DNA from: Lolium rigidum | Taxonomy: Eukaryota; Streptophyta; Magnoliopsida; Poales; Poaceae | Assembly (NCBI RefSeq): GCF_022539505.1 | Contig: NC_061510.1 | Location: forward strand, 270,887,687-270,951,686 | Direction: 5' to 3' | DNA: 64,000 bases | Shown: piece by piece, positions 23,139 through 34,049 of the stretch | How positions within the stretch are numbered: position 1 is the first letter of the stretch | Layout of the letters: each line of letters begins with the position of its first letter | Translations under genes and position numbers: made by a program | The notes under the pieces: model-generated | Database searches by the model: none | Told to the model about the DNA's origin: nothing | Seen by the model: the letters and a program-made list of their open reading frames with translations, nothing else

Positions 23139-23525
23139 ACTTGGATGCACGTGAAATTCATATGCAAAATTCCAAAAAAATGCTGCTTGAAAGTTTTAGA
23201 AAAAATTGAAAAAATACAAGCATGTATATCCTATGTTGATATTTATTTGTGCAGATTTTGACATAAAAAATGATCATATGTGACCTACACGTAAACGTGA
23301 AAATGAAATTTCCTATTTCCTTAAACAATACACAACTAATATTATAGTGCCATTTGAACATTTTGTCATTTCGTGTAGGCCACATACAAATGTATTTTTC
23401 CGCGAAAACTTACACAAATACGTATCAACATAATGTGTACATGAAAAAATATTTTAATTTATTTTAAGATTTTCAAATAGCATTTCTTCAATATTAGAGA
23501 AAACGAGTGCACGTGCACCCAGGTT
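23139..23525. mobile_element. Fold-back MITE
   Basis: ACTTGGATGCACGTG.. at the left pairs with ..GTGCACGTGCACCCAGGT at the right. The arms share GACCTACACG/CGTGTAGGCC and TATGTTGATA/TATCAACATA. No clear target duplication was found. Confidence 0.65.
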
Positions 23526-23674
23526 CATTCTTGTATTTTCCTTGAATTATGTTTTTTTTGTAATTTTCTCAGACTTTAATGTAATTTTCGAGGTAACTGG
23601 TGTGATAAAAATAGATCGTACTCTGAATGTAAAAAATGAATTCCCCAAGGTAAAAATGGAACTATGGTCAGGCA

Positions 23675-24064
23675 GGAGTGAGATCAGGTGACATGCACCT
23701 TTTGCATGTCACCGTGTAACATGCGGCCTAAAGCCAAATTTAAACATTTCGAAAAAATCTAAAAAAAACATTCACAGGACATATTAAGATAATCTCTAAA
23801 AAATTCAGATCAAAATTCGAAACATACATCGAGAAACAAAAAAGGGAAACTCAGATGTGAATAGTCTACAGGGAAACTCAGATTTGAATTCGGTACTATT
23901 CATGACAGATTTCTCTTTTTTGTTTCTCGATGTATGTTTCGAATTTTGATCTGAAAATTTTAGGGGTTGTCTTAATATGTACGGTGAACATGCATGATTT
24001 TTCTTTAGATTTTTTCACAATATTTAAATTTGGATTTAGGCCGCATGTCACCTGATCTCACTCC
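23675..24064. mobile_element. Fold-back MITE with 9-bp target duplication upstream of B3 gene 2
   Basis: 390 bp with ends GGAGTGAGATCAGGTGACAT..ATGTCACCTGATCTCACTCC and long paired arms (TTTCTCGATGTATGTTTCGA inside). Flanked by GGTCAGGCA (23666-23674 and 24065-24073). The 9-bp duplication fits Mutator-like MITEs. The corresponding site upstream of gene 1 (about 14076) is empty. Confidence 0.85.
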
Positions 24065-24073
24065 GGTCAGGCA

Positions 24074-25019
24074 GTGGTGGAACAGCATATGTTCATCCTC
24101 AAGATCTGGACTATTGGAGCGGTTGAGCCTGGGCACATAGTAGGGGAGCCGGAGAACAGAGGTGACGCGGTATGCAAGGTAAAAATTAACGAGATAAAAT
24201 CATAGCTCCTTGACCTAGATTGGACTCTCCCTTACGACTTGGATCGATTTTATTTCTTGGGCGACGGATTGCCAAACACTTTTCTTCCCTTCTACTACTA
24301 GCTAATTATTACTACTAGTTACTGGCTTTCCTTTCGCAGAACAGTAGATACTGCTAAATAGCGCAGATGATTTTCAGCATCCTTTACTTTTATCATGGCT
24401 TGATTTTAGATCCAGCAACATGTACGCCGTTTTCTTGTTCATTACAAGTTGTGCCTGCGTCTTGTTTGGGGGTGAGGGGGAGGGTGCGTCTTCCATGCTG
24501 CGCACAGCGTGCGTTCTCGATGAGGAGGGAGGTCTGTGGCGAGCGCGCTTGAAGGCGGCGACGGGCATGCTGCGCACGGCGTGCGCTCTCGATGAGGTCG
24601 ACACGCCGGAGAATGGGCGGTGCGGCGGGGTGGTCGGTCGAGGGTACGCTTGACGGCGGCGACGGCCAGCACACCATGTCCGCATGCGCTCTGGATCAGG
24701 TCGATGGAGCGTCACGTGTAGCTCTACGACATGCTGGAGAATCGGCCGCCGGCGGGGTGGTCGGTACCCGGCAGAGGTGGGTTGAGGTCGGCGCGACAAT
24801 GCTAGAGAGAGTCAGGTTCATGGAGATTTCTTTTCTTATCCTATACATCGGGAATCCCCTTCTGATAGAGCAGTGGTGGTCTGAATCAAATTTTATTTTG
24901 TAAGCACGAATCATAGTTTGAAACTCAGATTTTGAGTACATAAGCTCTGGTCAAGAGCAAGCTCTTTTGTTGTTGTCATCGTACCAATTGTTCACTGCAA
25001 GTGAAAATTTGCATTGCAG
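24074..25019 (+). promoter_or_regulatory. Upstream/leader region of B3 gene 2
   Basis: Collinear with 14,080-15,109. Contains three units of the GC-rich repeat (24514-24800) and ends in an acceptor (GCATTGCAG, 25011-25019), again implying a leader intron. Confidence 0.55.
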
Positions 25020-25033
25020 GTGTGCTAAAAAGG

Positions 25034-27836
25034 ATGCGCACGTCTTGTAAAGCTTGCAAACTGCGGGATGGGGATACATACAGGAAGTTGGATGATAAGA
25101 AGAAGCATTTCTTGGTGTTTATGATGGGCGATTTCCGAGATGCGATGGTAACACTATTCAAAATTTCAAATACAGCTCCACTCTCATGTGTTATACTATC
25201 TGAGTGCTATTTTCTTTATAGACTAATGATTTTTCTACTATATACTACTTTAAATTCTGCATAGTAGTCAATTACTTGATGGGCAGATATATTTTCTATG
25301 TAGAGTGTTTGCAACCTTCTGGTAATTTGTCTTGTTAATTTCGTGTCCAAATAGACGCCACATTTGCACATCAGATTAGTTAGTTTACACGAAATTTCCA
25401 CGTAGTTTTCTTTCCTCAGATAAAAGGAAGATCTAAAGGCGTTTCCTTGTTTTTTCTAAGATACTAGTCAGGTATCAGCGTGACAAAGATACACTTTGAT
25501 TATAACTTGTGTCCTTTGGATCTTGATCATAATTTATCCGTTCAAACTTTGTTTTATAATCTGCAGATAATCCCAGAAGAACTTCTGCGGCGTTTCAAAG
25601 GCGAGATCCCAGCAGAGATCAAGCTAGAAACCCGAAAGGGTGACAGTCACACTATTGTGGTTGCCAGGAACCAACAAAAGCATGTCTTTACAGTTGGTTG
25701 GAGACAATTCGTTGAAAGCTATGATCTACAAATGGGTGATTCCGTAATATTAAAATACAACGGAAACTCTCAGTTTAATGTGATAATATTTGATAAGCTT
25801 GGTCAAGAGAAAGCATTGTCGGTTCTTCTGGATCCTTTTATCACTCAGGTCCAAGACAGGCGCAGTGATGCACATGAAATTGGGTAAAATACCAGTTTTT
25901 TTATTCATGACTTCACTTGCAGGCCCAAATTTCACTTCAAATGGTGTTTGCACTGTAGGTTTTGCATGGCTGTGCCTTCTGAAAGATGCAAAGGCTATCT
26001 TGAATATCACTATATGAACTTGGATGATGAAAAAAAATATTTGTCTATGCTTATGATGGGCGATTTTCAACACAAGATGGTAATTTTATATTCAAATACA
26101 GTATCACTCCTTTAAGTCATACACTTTGTTGTTTTCCGTAAGACCAGTGATTTTCTACCTTTCGAGTTAAAATATTTGTAGTTGTTTAATGTTTTACAGA
26201 AAAGCAGAAAGTATATATAGTCCTTTCAACTTTTTGTCATTTCTCCCGTTAATTTGACATTTGGATTGAGTCCAGCATGGTAGCATATTCAGTTACGTTT
26301 GTCTGCACAAAGTTGGTACCATGCTTTTGGCATTCCCCTTCTCCCTATGAATGCCTCTTGCATTTCCTTGGTATGTTATGGTCATATATTAAAGAGGCAA
26401 ATGCATTTTGATTATAGTGAATACCTTTTTAATCTTGTTTACAAACAATCCATTCTAACATGCCAAAGAACTTGTTGCTTCTCCAGATCATCCCAGAAGA
26501 ATTTGTTAAGCGTTTCAAGGGCGAGATTCCAGGAGAGATCACACTTGAAACAAAAAATAATTGCAGTTACATAATTGGAGTTGCCAAGCACCAAGAAAAG
26601 CTTGTCCTTACAGCTGGATGGAACAAATTCAGTCAAACCTTTGGTCTACTGATGTATGACACCATAGTATTCAGATACAAAGGAAACTCCAAGTTTAGTG
26701 TCATAATCTTTGATAAATTTGGTTGTGAGAATGCATTGACAGTTGTTGTGGATCCTTTTCTGGCTCCTCTTCAAGAAAGTCACACAAATGCTACTGAAAC
26801 ACTGAACCCTTCTAATATTCAACCCCAATCAGCCCAAATGCAATCACCTGTTGAATCCATGAACACTTCTCATGTTCTTCTTCAGCCCATGGAAATGCAG
26901 CCATCTACTAGCACGGTGAATGGGCTGCCAATGGAGTCACCACAACTGGAAATAATGCAGCCCCGCCAAATGGACAAGTCATGTCAAGGCAACATGGCCC
27001 CAATAAATATTTCCTCTGAATCATCTGGTCTCAGTTTTTGATAATAGATACATCTTCACTTGCAAACCATTCCCTTCTTTTTGTACCTATATTTAGTAGT
27101 TCTCTTTTCTGTGAACAGAAGAATTTTTTTCGTCTGAAGATGAATATGGAGTACATGGTGTGCATGGTTCCAATTACATTGTCAAAAAGAAGAGCAAGCT
27201 ATCTTCTTTTCAAAAGGAGCAGTTAAAGGGTGGTTACATTACCACACATAAGACCAAACTTACTTTGGTTCAGAAGGAGGCGGTGAAGCAGAAGGTCGAA
27301 TCTATACACTCTGAGATCCCTATCGTTGTTGCTGTGATGAGAAAGTCCAGCATTGAATCAAGTTTCTTTCTGGTGAGTTCCATTTTCTTAATGTCTTATT
27401 TTTCATGTAGGCGCATGTGTGAACTGCTAATATTAATGCAAACGCTATTAGGAAGTTATGATGTTAATCTTGGCCATTGTTTCTAATTCAACTATGCCAT
27501 GTAAACCGTTAGATTATGCCATCTAAGCCGCCTGTAGATTCCTTGACTCTGTTATATACTACTAAATCTTCTGTTTAAATATGGAAACAGACATTCCCTA
27601 GCCACTATGCTAAGGAATATCTTGCAGGGGGGCTTCACGTGTATCTTCAGTATCACGACGTGACATGGGACTGCCGGTTTGGTGACACCCGTGGTGATAA
27701 AAAGCTCTCCATTGGATGGAAAAAGTTTGCACAAGACAACGATTTGAAGATGGGTGATATCTGCCTCTTTGAGCTGTTGAGTAATCAGAAGAGAACCATG
27801 GAGGTCTATATCATCCGTTTAAATGATGACAATTGA
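25034..27836 (+). CDS. Triple-B3 (REM-type) DNA-binding protein, gene 2
   Basis: Six exons: 25034-25147 (exon begins 25020), 25567-25883, 25959-26079, 26487-27033, 27119-27372, 27591-27836, all in compatible phase, giving 532 aa without internal stop. Exons 1, 2 and 5 have exactly the lengths of gene 1. B3-1 (IIPEELLRRFKGEIPA), B3-2 (IIPEEFVKRFKGEIPG) and B3-3 (TFPSHYAKEYL, MGDICLFELL) are conserved. It lacks the basic KRQRR patch of gene 1, and its second Cys motif reads SERCKGY rather than CGRC. The donor after exon 4 is weak (GTTTTT versus GTAATT in gene 1); reading through adds only two residues before a stop at 27039-27041, which would remove B3-3. It is a tandem duplicate of gene 1, about 9.9 kb away. 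Confidence 0.85.
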
Positions 27837-28560
27837 TAAGTCATACTGTTGTTGTTGCCGAGCTTGCTGACGGCGGTAGACTGGGAATCGTTTGTGTTGG
27901 AGGCAGTGCTTTTGTTGTTGGTAGTGAATCACTGGTGAATTTGAAGAGAACCATGGTGCTTGTTTGTGACTTGCTGGTTATTGCACTTTTTTTTTAATAT
28001 ATCCGTTATTGCACTTTTGGTGCAAGGTTGAACTACCAGTACCGTTGTGTTGCGCTGAATTTCTTCAAGTTAGGCGTAGCTGGTCCTAACTTCAGTCTGT
28101 TTATAGTGCTGCTGCGACCACGCTTGCCTCTTGCTCTTAGGCCATTTGCTTACTTTTGTATTGCTTCCCTTTGGCTTTTAATTAGTTTGTTTATTATCTT
28201 GTGTTGTCTATTGTCTCTTGCTGCTCGCTAGTCAGTAAAATTTCACATATCACTACAAATAGCCTAGGAAGAGGACCGTAGCCGTGATGAGAAGACAACA
28301 AATTGGTTGGATTAGAGCATCTCTATCAGCCGGCTCCAGTACTGGTGTTGTCGATGGATTGACTGTTCGTGGTGGTGAACTGGTGTTGTCGATGGATTGA
28401 CTGTTGTGTGCTTTGGTCTTGCTTATTTGGCAAGGCAGGGACCTTGCCCTGGTCGACACATGTTCTATTGACAAAGTTGTGTGTGTTGGTCATCTGGTGA
28501 GTGAGCTGATTGGTTTTGAGGGGCTTAGTCATGTGGATGAGGTCGACCAACTGATGTTTA
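27837..28560. other. 3' region of B3 gene 2
   Basis: No gene. The first part parallels the gene 1 downstream sequence. At 28340-28400 GGTGTTGTCGATGGATTGACTGTT occurs twice as a direct repeat 47 bp apart. Confidence 0.45.
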
Positions 28561-28599
28561 TCACTAGGGTGAGTTAATTTGGAATGCCATTTGGCTTCT

Positions 28600-29179
28600 T
28601 GTTTTCCTGGTTTGTTGATTCTTGGAGGTGTTCAAGATCAAAATGATCAAGAAGTGGAAGATCAAGATTTTAGTTAGGTTTAGACTAGGTTTACATTCTT
28701 TCGGTGGTCAACTTGTAATTTTCAATTTATTTATTGATTCTTTTGTTTGAATGTATGTGTTGTATATCAATAAAGCTCAAGTTTTTTCCTTACCTGTGAA
28801 TGTTTGAAATAGTTTAATTTGTATTCTTCTTTAATATTTTAATTCCAATTTTTTGTTTTCACTTAAATTCAAAATGGTATTTTGAATTCAAGTGCTTTTC
28901 TAAAAGGACTTCCAATTTAAATTCAAATGGTAGATTTGAAACTTTCCAATTCAAATTCCTTCTCCTCAAACCTTATTTTCAAAGAGGTCACGTTGAAATC
29001 TATCGCACTCTCGCAACGACTAAAGCCTAGTTCCAAGCGAGAGAGAGAAAGAGAGAGAGTGAGACATTAATCCCCCTAGGTTCTATGCATTTACGCGCGA
29101 AATTTTTCCTGTTTTGCGATGAAATGCACAACCCTTTCTAATTCTACCCCGTGTTTGTCCTAAAACCTGGGATGTTACA
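28600..29179 (-). mobile_element. Probable minus-oriented LTR fragment ending at 29179
   Basis: The reverse complement begins TGTAACATCCCAGGTTTTAGG, a typical Gypsy LTR opening, then has a GA/CT microsatellite (29040-29070) and ATTCAAAT-rich sequence. The other end and any target duplication were not found. Confidence 0.45.
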
Positions 29180-29429
29180 CCCAAGGCGGCCAGGCAACCA
29201 CACTACCCGACCCCTCCAGGATCCCAGCTCTAAGACGGTGCCGCACCGCCTCATGGTAGCGCACGCCCCTGCTCCAGATCGGGACCGGCCCACATCAATT
29301 CGATTTGGGCACCTGTGCACATCATCTGCCGCTGACCGCGCGGAAGCGCCGCCACCGCCGTGAACACGCCCTCCACACAGAATCTCCACACCGCTATCGA
29401 GCAGCCGCGCCACTGCGACCCCGGACCAG
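29180..29429. other. GC-rich unassigned sequence interrupted by the solo LTR
   Basis: Continues after the LTR at 31029-31250. No coding evidence. Confidence 0.4.
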
Positions 29430-29434
29430 CATGG

Positions 29435-31023
29435 TGATACGTTTCAAACGTATCTATAATTTTTGATGCTCCATGCTTGTTTTACACAAATTCCACTACG
29501 TTTTGCTTACACTTCGTTGCACTTTATACGTTTTCCGGAGCTAACCTATTGACAAGATGCCGCAGTGCCAGTTCCCTATTTTCTGTTGTTTTCGGTTTCA
29601 GAAAAGTTGTACATGGAATATTCTCGGAATTGGACGAAACAAAAGCCGAAGTAAATATTTTACCGTAACGAAGACGAAGTCCGAAGGGGAGTCGAAGAGG
29701 AGCCACAGGGCGACCAAGCCACCCCTAGGCGGCCCAGGCCCTGGTCGCGCCTAGGTCAGGTGTGGGCCACCCTGGCCTCCACCGACCTCGCCCTTCCGCC
29801 TATTTATTCACGATCTCGGGAAAACCCTGAATACCCTAGACTCTATACACGAAAAGTTCCGTCGCGGCCGCCATTGCAGAACTCATCTCGGTAGGGTTCT
29901 GAAGCTCTTCCCGGCACCCTACCGTAGGGGGAGATCATCACCGGGGGCCTCTACATCGCCATGCCCGCCTTCGATATGATGCGTGAGTAGTTCATCCCTG
30001 GACTATGGGTCCATAGCAGTAGCTAGATGGTTGTCTTATCCAATTTGTGCCTCATGTTTAGATCTTATGAGCTGCCTATCATGATCAAGAACATCCTTAT
30101 GTAATGCTACATGTTGTGTTTGCTGGGATTCGATGAATATTGAATACTATGACTGAGATCGATTATATTCATGCCATATGTTATTTTTGATCTTGCATGC
30201 TCTTCGTTGCTAGTAGATGCTTTGGCCAAGTAAATGCTTGTGACTCCAAGCGGGAGTATTTATGCTCGATAGTGGGTTCATGCTTCTAGTTTTCTAAAAG
30301 AGTGACAATAACTTCTAAGATTGTAGATGTGTTGTTGCTACTAGGAGAAAACAACAATGTTTTATCCAAGGGTAGTTCTATTGTTTATTTTACACACATT
30401 GGTTAATGCGATAATCTGTTGCTTACAACTTAATACTGAAAGGGGTGCGGATGCTAACCGGAAGGTAGATTATTAGTCATAGACGTAGTTGGATTACGAT
30501 CTATGTATTATGTTGTAATGCTCAAACGAATATCATAGTAATTATCTTGTCATGTATGAACTTTATTCTGTCAATTGTCCAACTATATTTTGTTCACCCA
30601 ACATGCTATTTATCTTTATGAAGAGACACCTCTAGTAAACTGTGGACCCCGGTCCTTTCTTTTATATTGATACAATCATCATGTTTTGTTTACTTACTGC
30701 AAGCATTGTTCTCTTTTCATTCCACTGCAAACATCTCTTTCCACACCATACGGTTAACTCTTTGTTATCAGCAAAACCACTGAGATTGACAACCTCACTC
30801 TGAGTTGGGATGAAGTATTGCGATTGTGTTGTGTGCATGTTCCACATTGTTGCTGACACCGGTAGTGCGTCCTGCCAATAAGTCAGCTAGCAACACCTTC
30901 AGAAGTCATGCCTTTCTCCTACTGATCGATTAAACCTTAACTTTTTACTGAGAGAAAACTTGTTGCTGTGCTCATCATACTTTTCTCTTGGGGTTTCCCA
31001 ACTGCTTGTATTGAGCGCCATCA
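29435..31023 (+). mobile_element. Solo LTR, Sabrina/Athila-like, TSD CATGG
   Basis: 1589 bp, from TGATACGTTTCAAACGTATC to ..GAGCGCCATCA, flanked by CATGG (29430-29434 and 31024-31028). No internal domain, PBS or second LTR. The sequence near the end (TTACTGAGAGAAAACTTG, CTTGGGGTTTCCCAAC) matches my recollection of the Pooideae Sabrina-type LTR end. It arose by LTR-LTR recombination. Confidence 0.9.
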
Positions 31024-31028
31024 CATGG

Positions 31029-33604
31029 TGCCCTCAGCGACTGCATCGGCCCGCACTGCCACCGTCGCTCGAGGGGGAAGGAGAGGCCTCGCAGCCGCCA
31101 GCGCCCTAGGGCTCTGCCTGGCGACGCTTGCAAACGACAACGAGGTAGAGGGAGGAGGGTGGGAGGGCTCGGTGGCACCTAGCTAGGGTTTTCCCTGCCA
31201 CTCGATGGAGCAGACATCATGAGTCACTTCTCGCTAGAATAAAATCATTTCATGGTGTGTTAGGGTGTTATGTTAGGTTTTTGGTTGCTTGAGAGACGGA
31301 GGGGTGGGCTTGTGCGGTACGCAGCCTCTTGGCTGGTATATGCGTTGAAGATGTATATGTATTTAGCTAGTTTCCGCATGAACTGGTTAATTCTATTTTC
31401 CTCTCTAAAAACAGAGCTTGTGCCGTTGCATAGCCAACAATGAGGGTGAAGTGCCTTCAAAAGGATGGAGCTGCGAAAATGTGAAAATGGTACACACGGG
31501 CTCACGACAAAAGAAAAAGAAGGGCAACGCCATCAAGACTGGCCACCACCCCGTTTTGTCTGACCATTATTACAGCATACTCCTAAAACATGTTTTTTTT
31601 TGCACTCATGCAATATCATTGTAGCATTATTCTTCTCTATGTGTCAAGCAGAACACGTAGCAGCCCTTTTAGTCGTAGTAAGCTAGGAAATCAGCTACAC
31701 TGTGATGCAACATGGAGGCCAACGTTGGCAACACTGTGAAATATGCTTGCAGTACAAAGGCAACATTAGTTATAGACACCTAGAGTCTAGCAATATATTG
31801 TTCTTGTGTTGTGTTTGTAGCAAAATATTCGCTAAGTTTGTAGCATCTTGGACAAATATATGTGCGAAAAGAGTTTTAGCTCCAGAGCTCAATGATCCCT
31901 TCATTTAAAAAAATTATTATTCATAGGTTTCAAAAAATATATTTTTTACATAGTTAATGATGTAGTACCATACAATCATGCAAAACCGCAATTTAAAAAT
32001 CTTTTTACCATTGGCTACAAAAAATAATAAAATCTAATAAAATATGAAAGATTTAAAATATGCGTACTTAAATCCACACTTTTTATCATTTTTATGTAGC
32101 TCAAACTACAAAGTATTGAAATTGATATTTTCCATGTCTGTGGAATCATTGGCTACTTTTTTTTTCATTTTTATGAAACTCGTAAATATTACTATGTATT
32201 TTTAAAAATTAACAAGATCATGGAAACTCAGGGAGCCAAAAATCTCCACTCAAATATATGCAGTGACAGAAACCAGTACTGAGTAAAAGAAATATTCCCG
32301 CAGGAGGATTGATCTCGCCGCTGTGCCTGACCTACACCCAGCCTCGAATGGTGCGGCGTAACACTGTTCCGGTCAGCAGCGTGCGGTCTGATGACTGATG
32401 CAGTCTCTGGGGTTTTCAGAGCGTGCGGGGTTGAGTCCAACTAGGCCACCGCTCCCTTGTAGCTGTAGGTCTTTTATTTATTACACCGAAGTACTACTAT
32501 AAGTAATGCGTTGCGTATGTCAGTGCCCGGAGATTTGAAGTATCTTCTGGGCTGTTCACGGTTTCACACCTAGCTAGACTCCTACTTGCTGCGCTACTGA
32601 AGCCTGTATATGATTTTGATGGAGTAGTAATATATGGCCGGCGCCGGAGACAGTTGGCCGAGAGGAGAGAGAAGGAATGCTGCCACACCTTTTCACATGT
32701 GGGCGAAGTGAAAAAATTCTAACGATTCAAATCCTCCGAAATTTACATAGATTTTTGATAAAAGAAATTTTAGTACTTAACAACATAGGAACGAAAATTT
32801 GTTTCAAATGATATCCCTATAAAATAGTTGACAAAAGAAATATATCGATGAAACATCTACAACAATGTGGCAACAACTCCTCAAGACATCATGGATATAC
32901 ACCAAAAGGACAAGAATTAAGAAAACCCGAAAAGGGCCGTCAAGGTGATCTACAAATTTTAGCAGTGGGAACTAACAACCAATAATGACCATATCGGCAC
33001 CACGTAAGGGCATATCCAACGAACCGACGCAAACGGATCAATATTGTCTATTCAATCGCGTGGATAGGAGCACATGAAAACCCTAACCCAACGATCTGAT
33101 GCAAACGGTCTAAGGCGCGTGAACCGACCCATTTCCAGCCCAAATTTGAAGAGTGGTATCATGATGGGGAAGTGTGGGGAAATATCTAGTGATCCCACAC
33201 TTCAAATGCTACCATGGTACCACTACTTGAAATTTAAATTTATGAGTGCCTAAAAAATTAAAAAACATTCTAGAAGTTTTCACAAGATGTGTCTATAACC
33301 TCTAAAGTTTTCAGATCTAAATTCCAAATATATATAGAGAGAAACAAAAGGATAATTTGATATGTGAATAATGTCATTTGTAATCGTTAAGTTGGTGCCA
33401 AACAAACCTTCTGAACATGCAAACTAATCAAGCTTTACTAATTTATTACCCTTCTTGCAGTAATATAGTGAAATTTGGTTTCCGCGAAATTAGATCTCTA
33501 GTAAATTTGATCAAGCTTATCAAGAAAATTATTAGTTTATAGAAATGAGCGGAGCCTGGCTCTTGGGTCGCTCCCGCACAAGCCACAAGCGACTCCGGAG
33601 TCCC
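31029..33604. other. Intergenic, AT-rich; no gene
   Basis: 31029-31250 continues the GC-rich target. 32,340-32,560 carries the segment shared with 20 kb. 32,700-33,440 is AT-rich with MITE-like words (GTTTTCAGATCTAAATTCCAAA) but no resolved ends. Confidence 0.4.
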
Positions 33605-34006
33605 TGTTATTTTGTGATCCAAATTCATATACTAAAGGGAGGCTAACTTCTGACGAGCGGAGCGAGGCCCGTCGCCGGAGGCTTGGGCCGAAGCGTAGCG
33701 TAGTCAGAAGTTAGCCCATATGTCGTGCCCTACAGGGACGCCTGCGGGGGGTGCGGGGGCGGCAGCCCCCGCGGTACGGATCGTTGCCACCGCCTATTTA
33801 TATTCCCCGTAAGCCGCCGCTAGGGTTATCATCGCATCATTGTACACCCACGGCGTTTGTAAACACCACCGAAATAGTGAAGTTATGCTGGCTGGCGCCC
33901 GTGGTTTTTCCCTTGTGTGTTGCAAGGGTTTTCCACGTTAAAATCTCGTGTCCCCTGCAGTGTTTTACTTTTCATTCTTCGTTTATTGTTCATCTCAAAT
34001 ATAACA
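33605..34006 (+). repeat. 5' LTR of C1
   Basis: 402 bp, with about 79 bp (near 33698-33776) absent from the 3' LTR. It contains an inverted pair GGCTAACTTCTGAC (33643) / GTCAGAAGTTAGCC (33702) and a TATTTATATTCC promoter-like box (33795). The second hairpin arm lies in the part missing from the 3' LTR. Confidence 0.92.
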
Positions 34007-34049
34007 AGTGGTATCAGAGCCCGTGTTCTTTGGATCTAGGGTTTACGAG

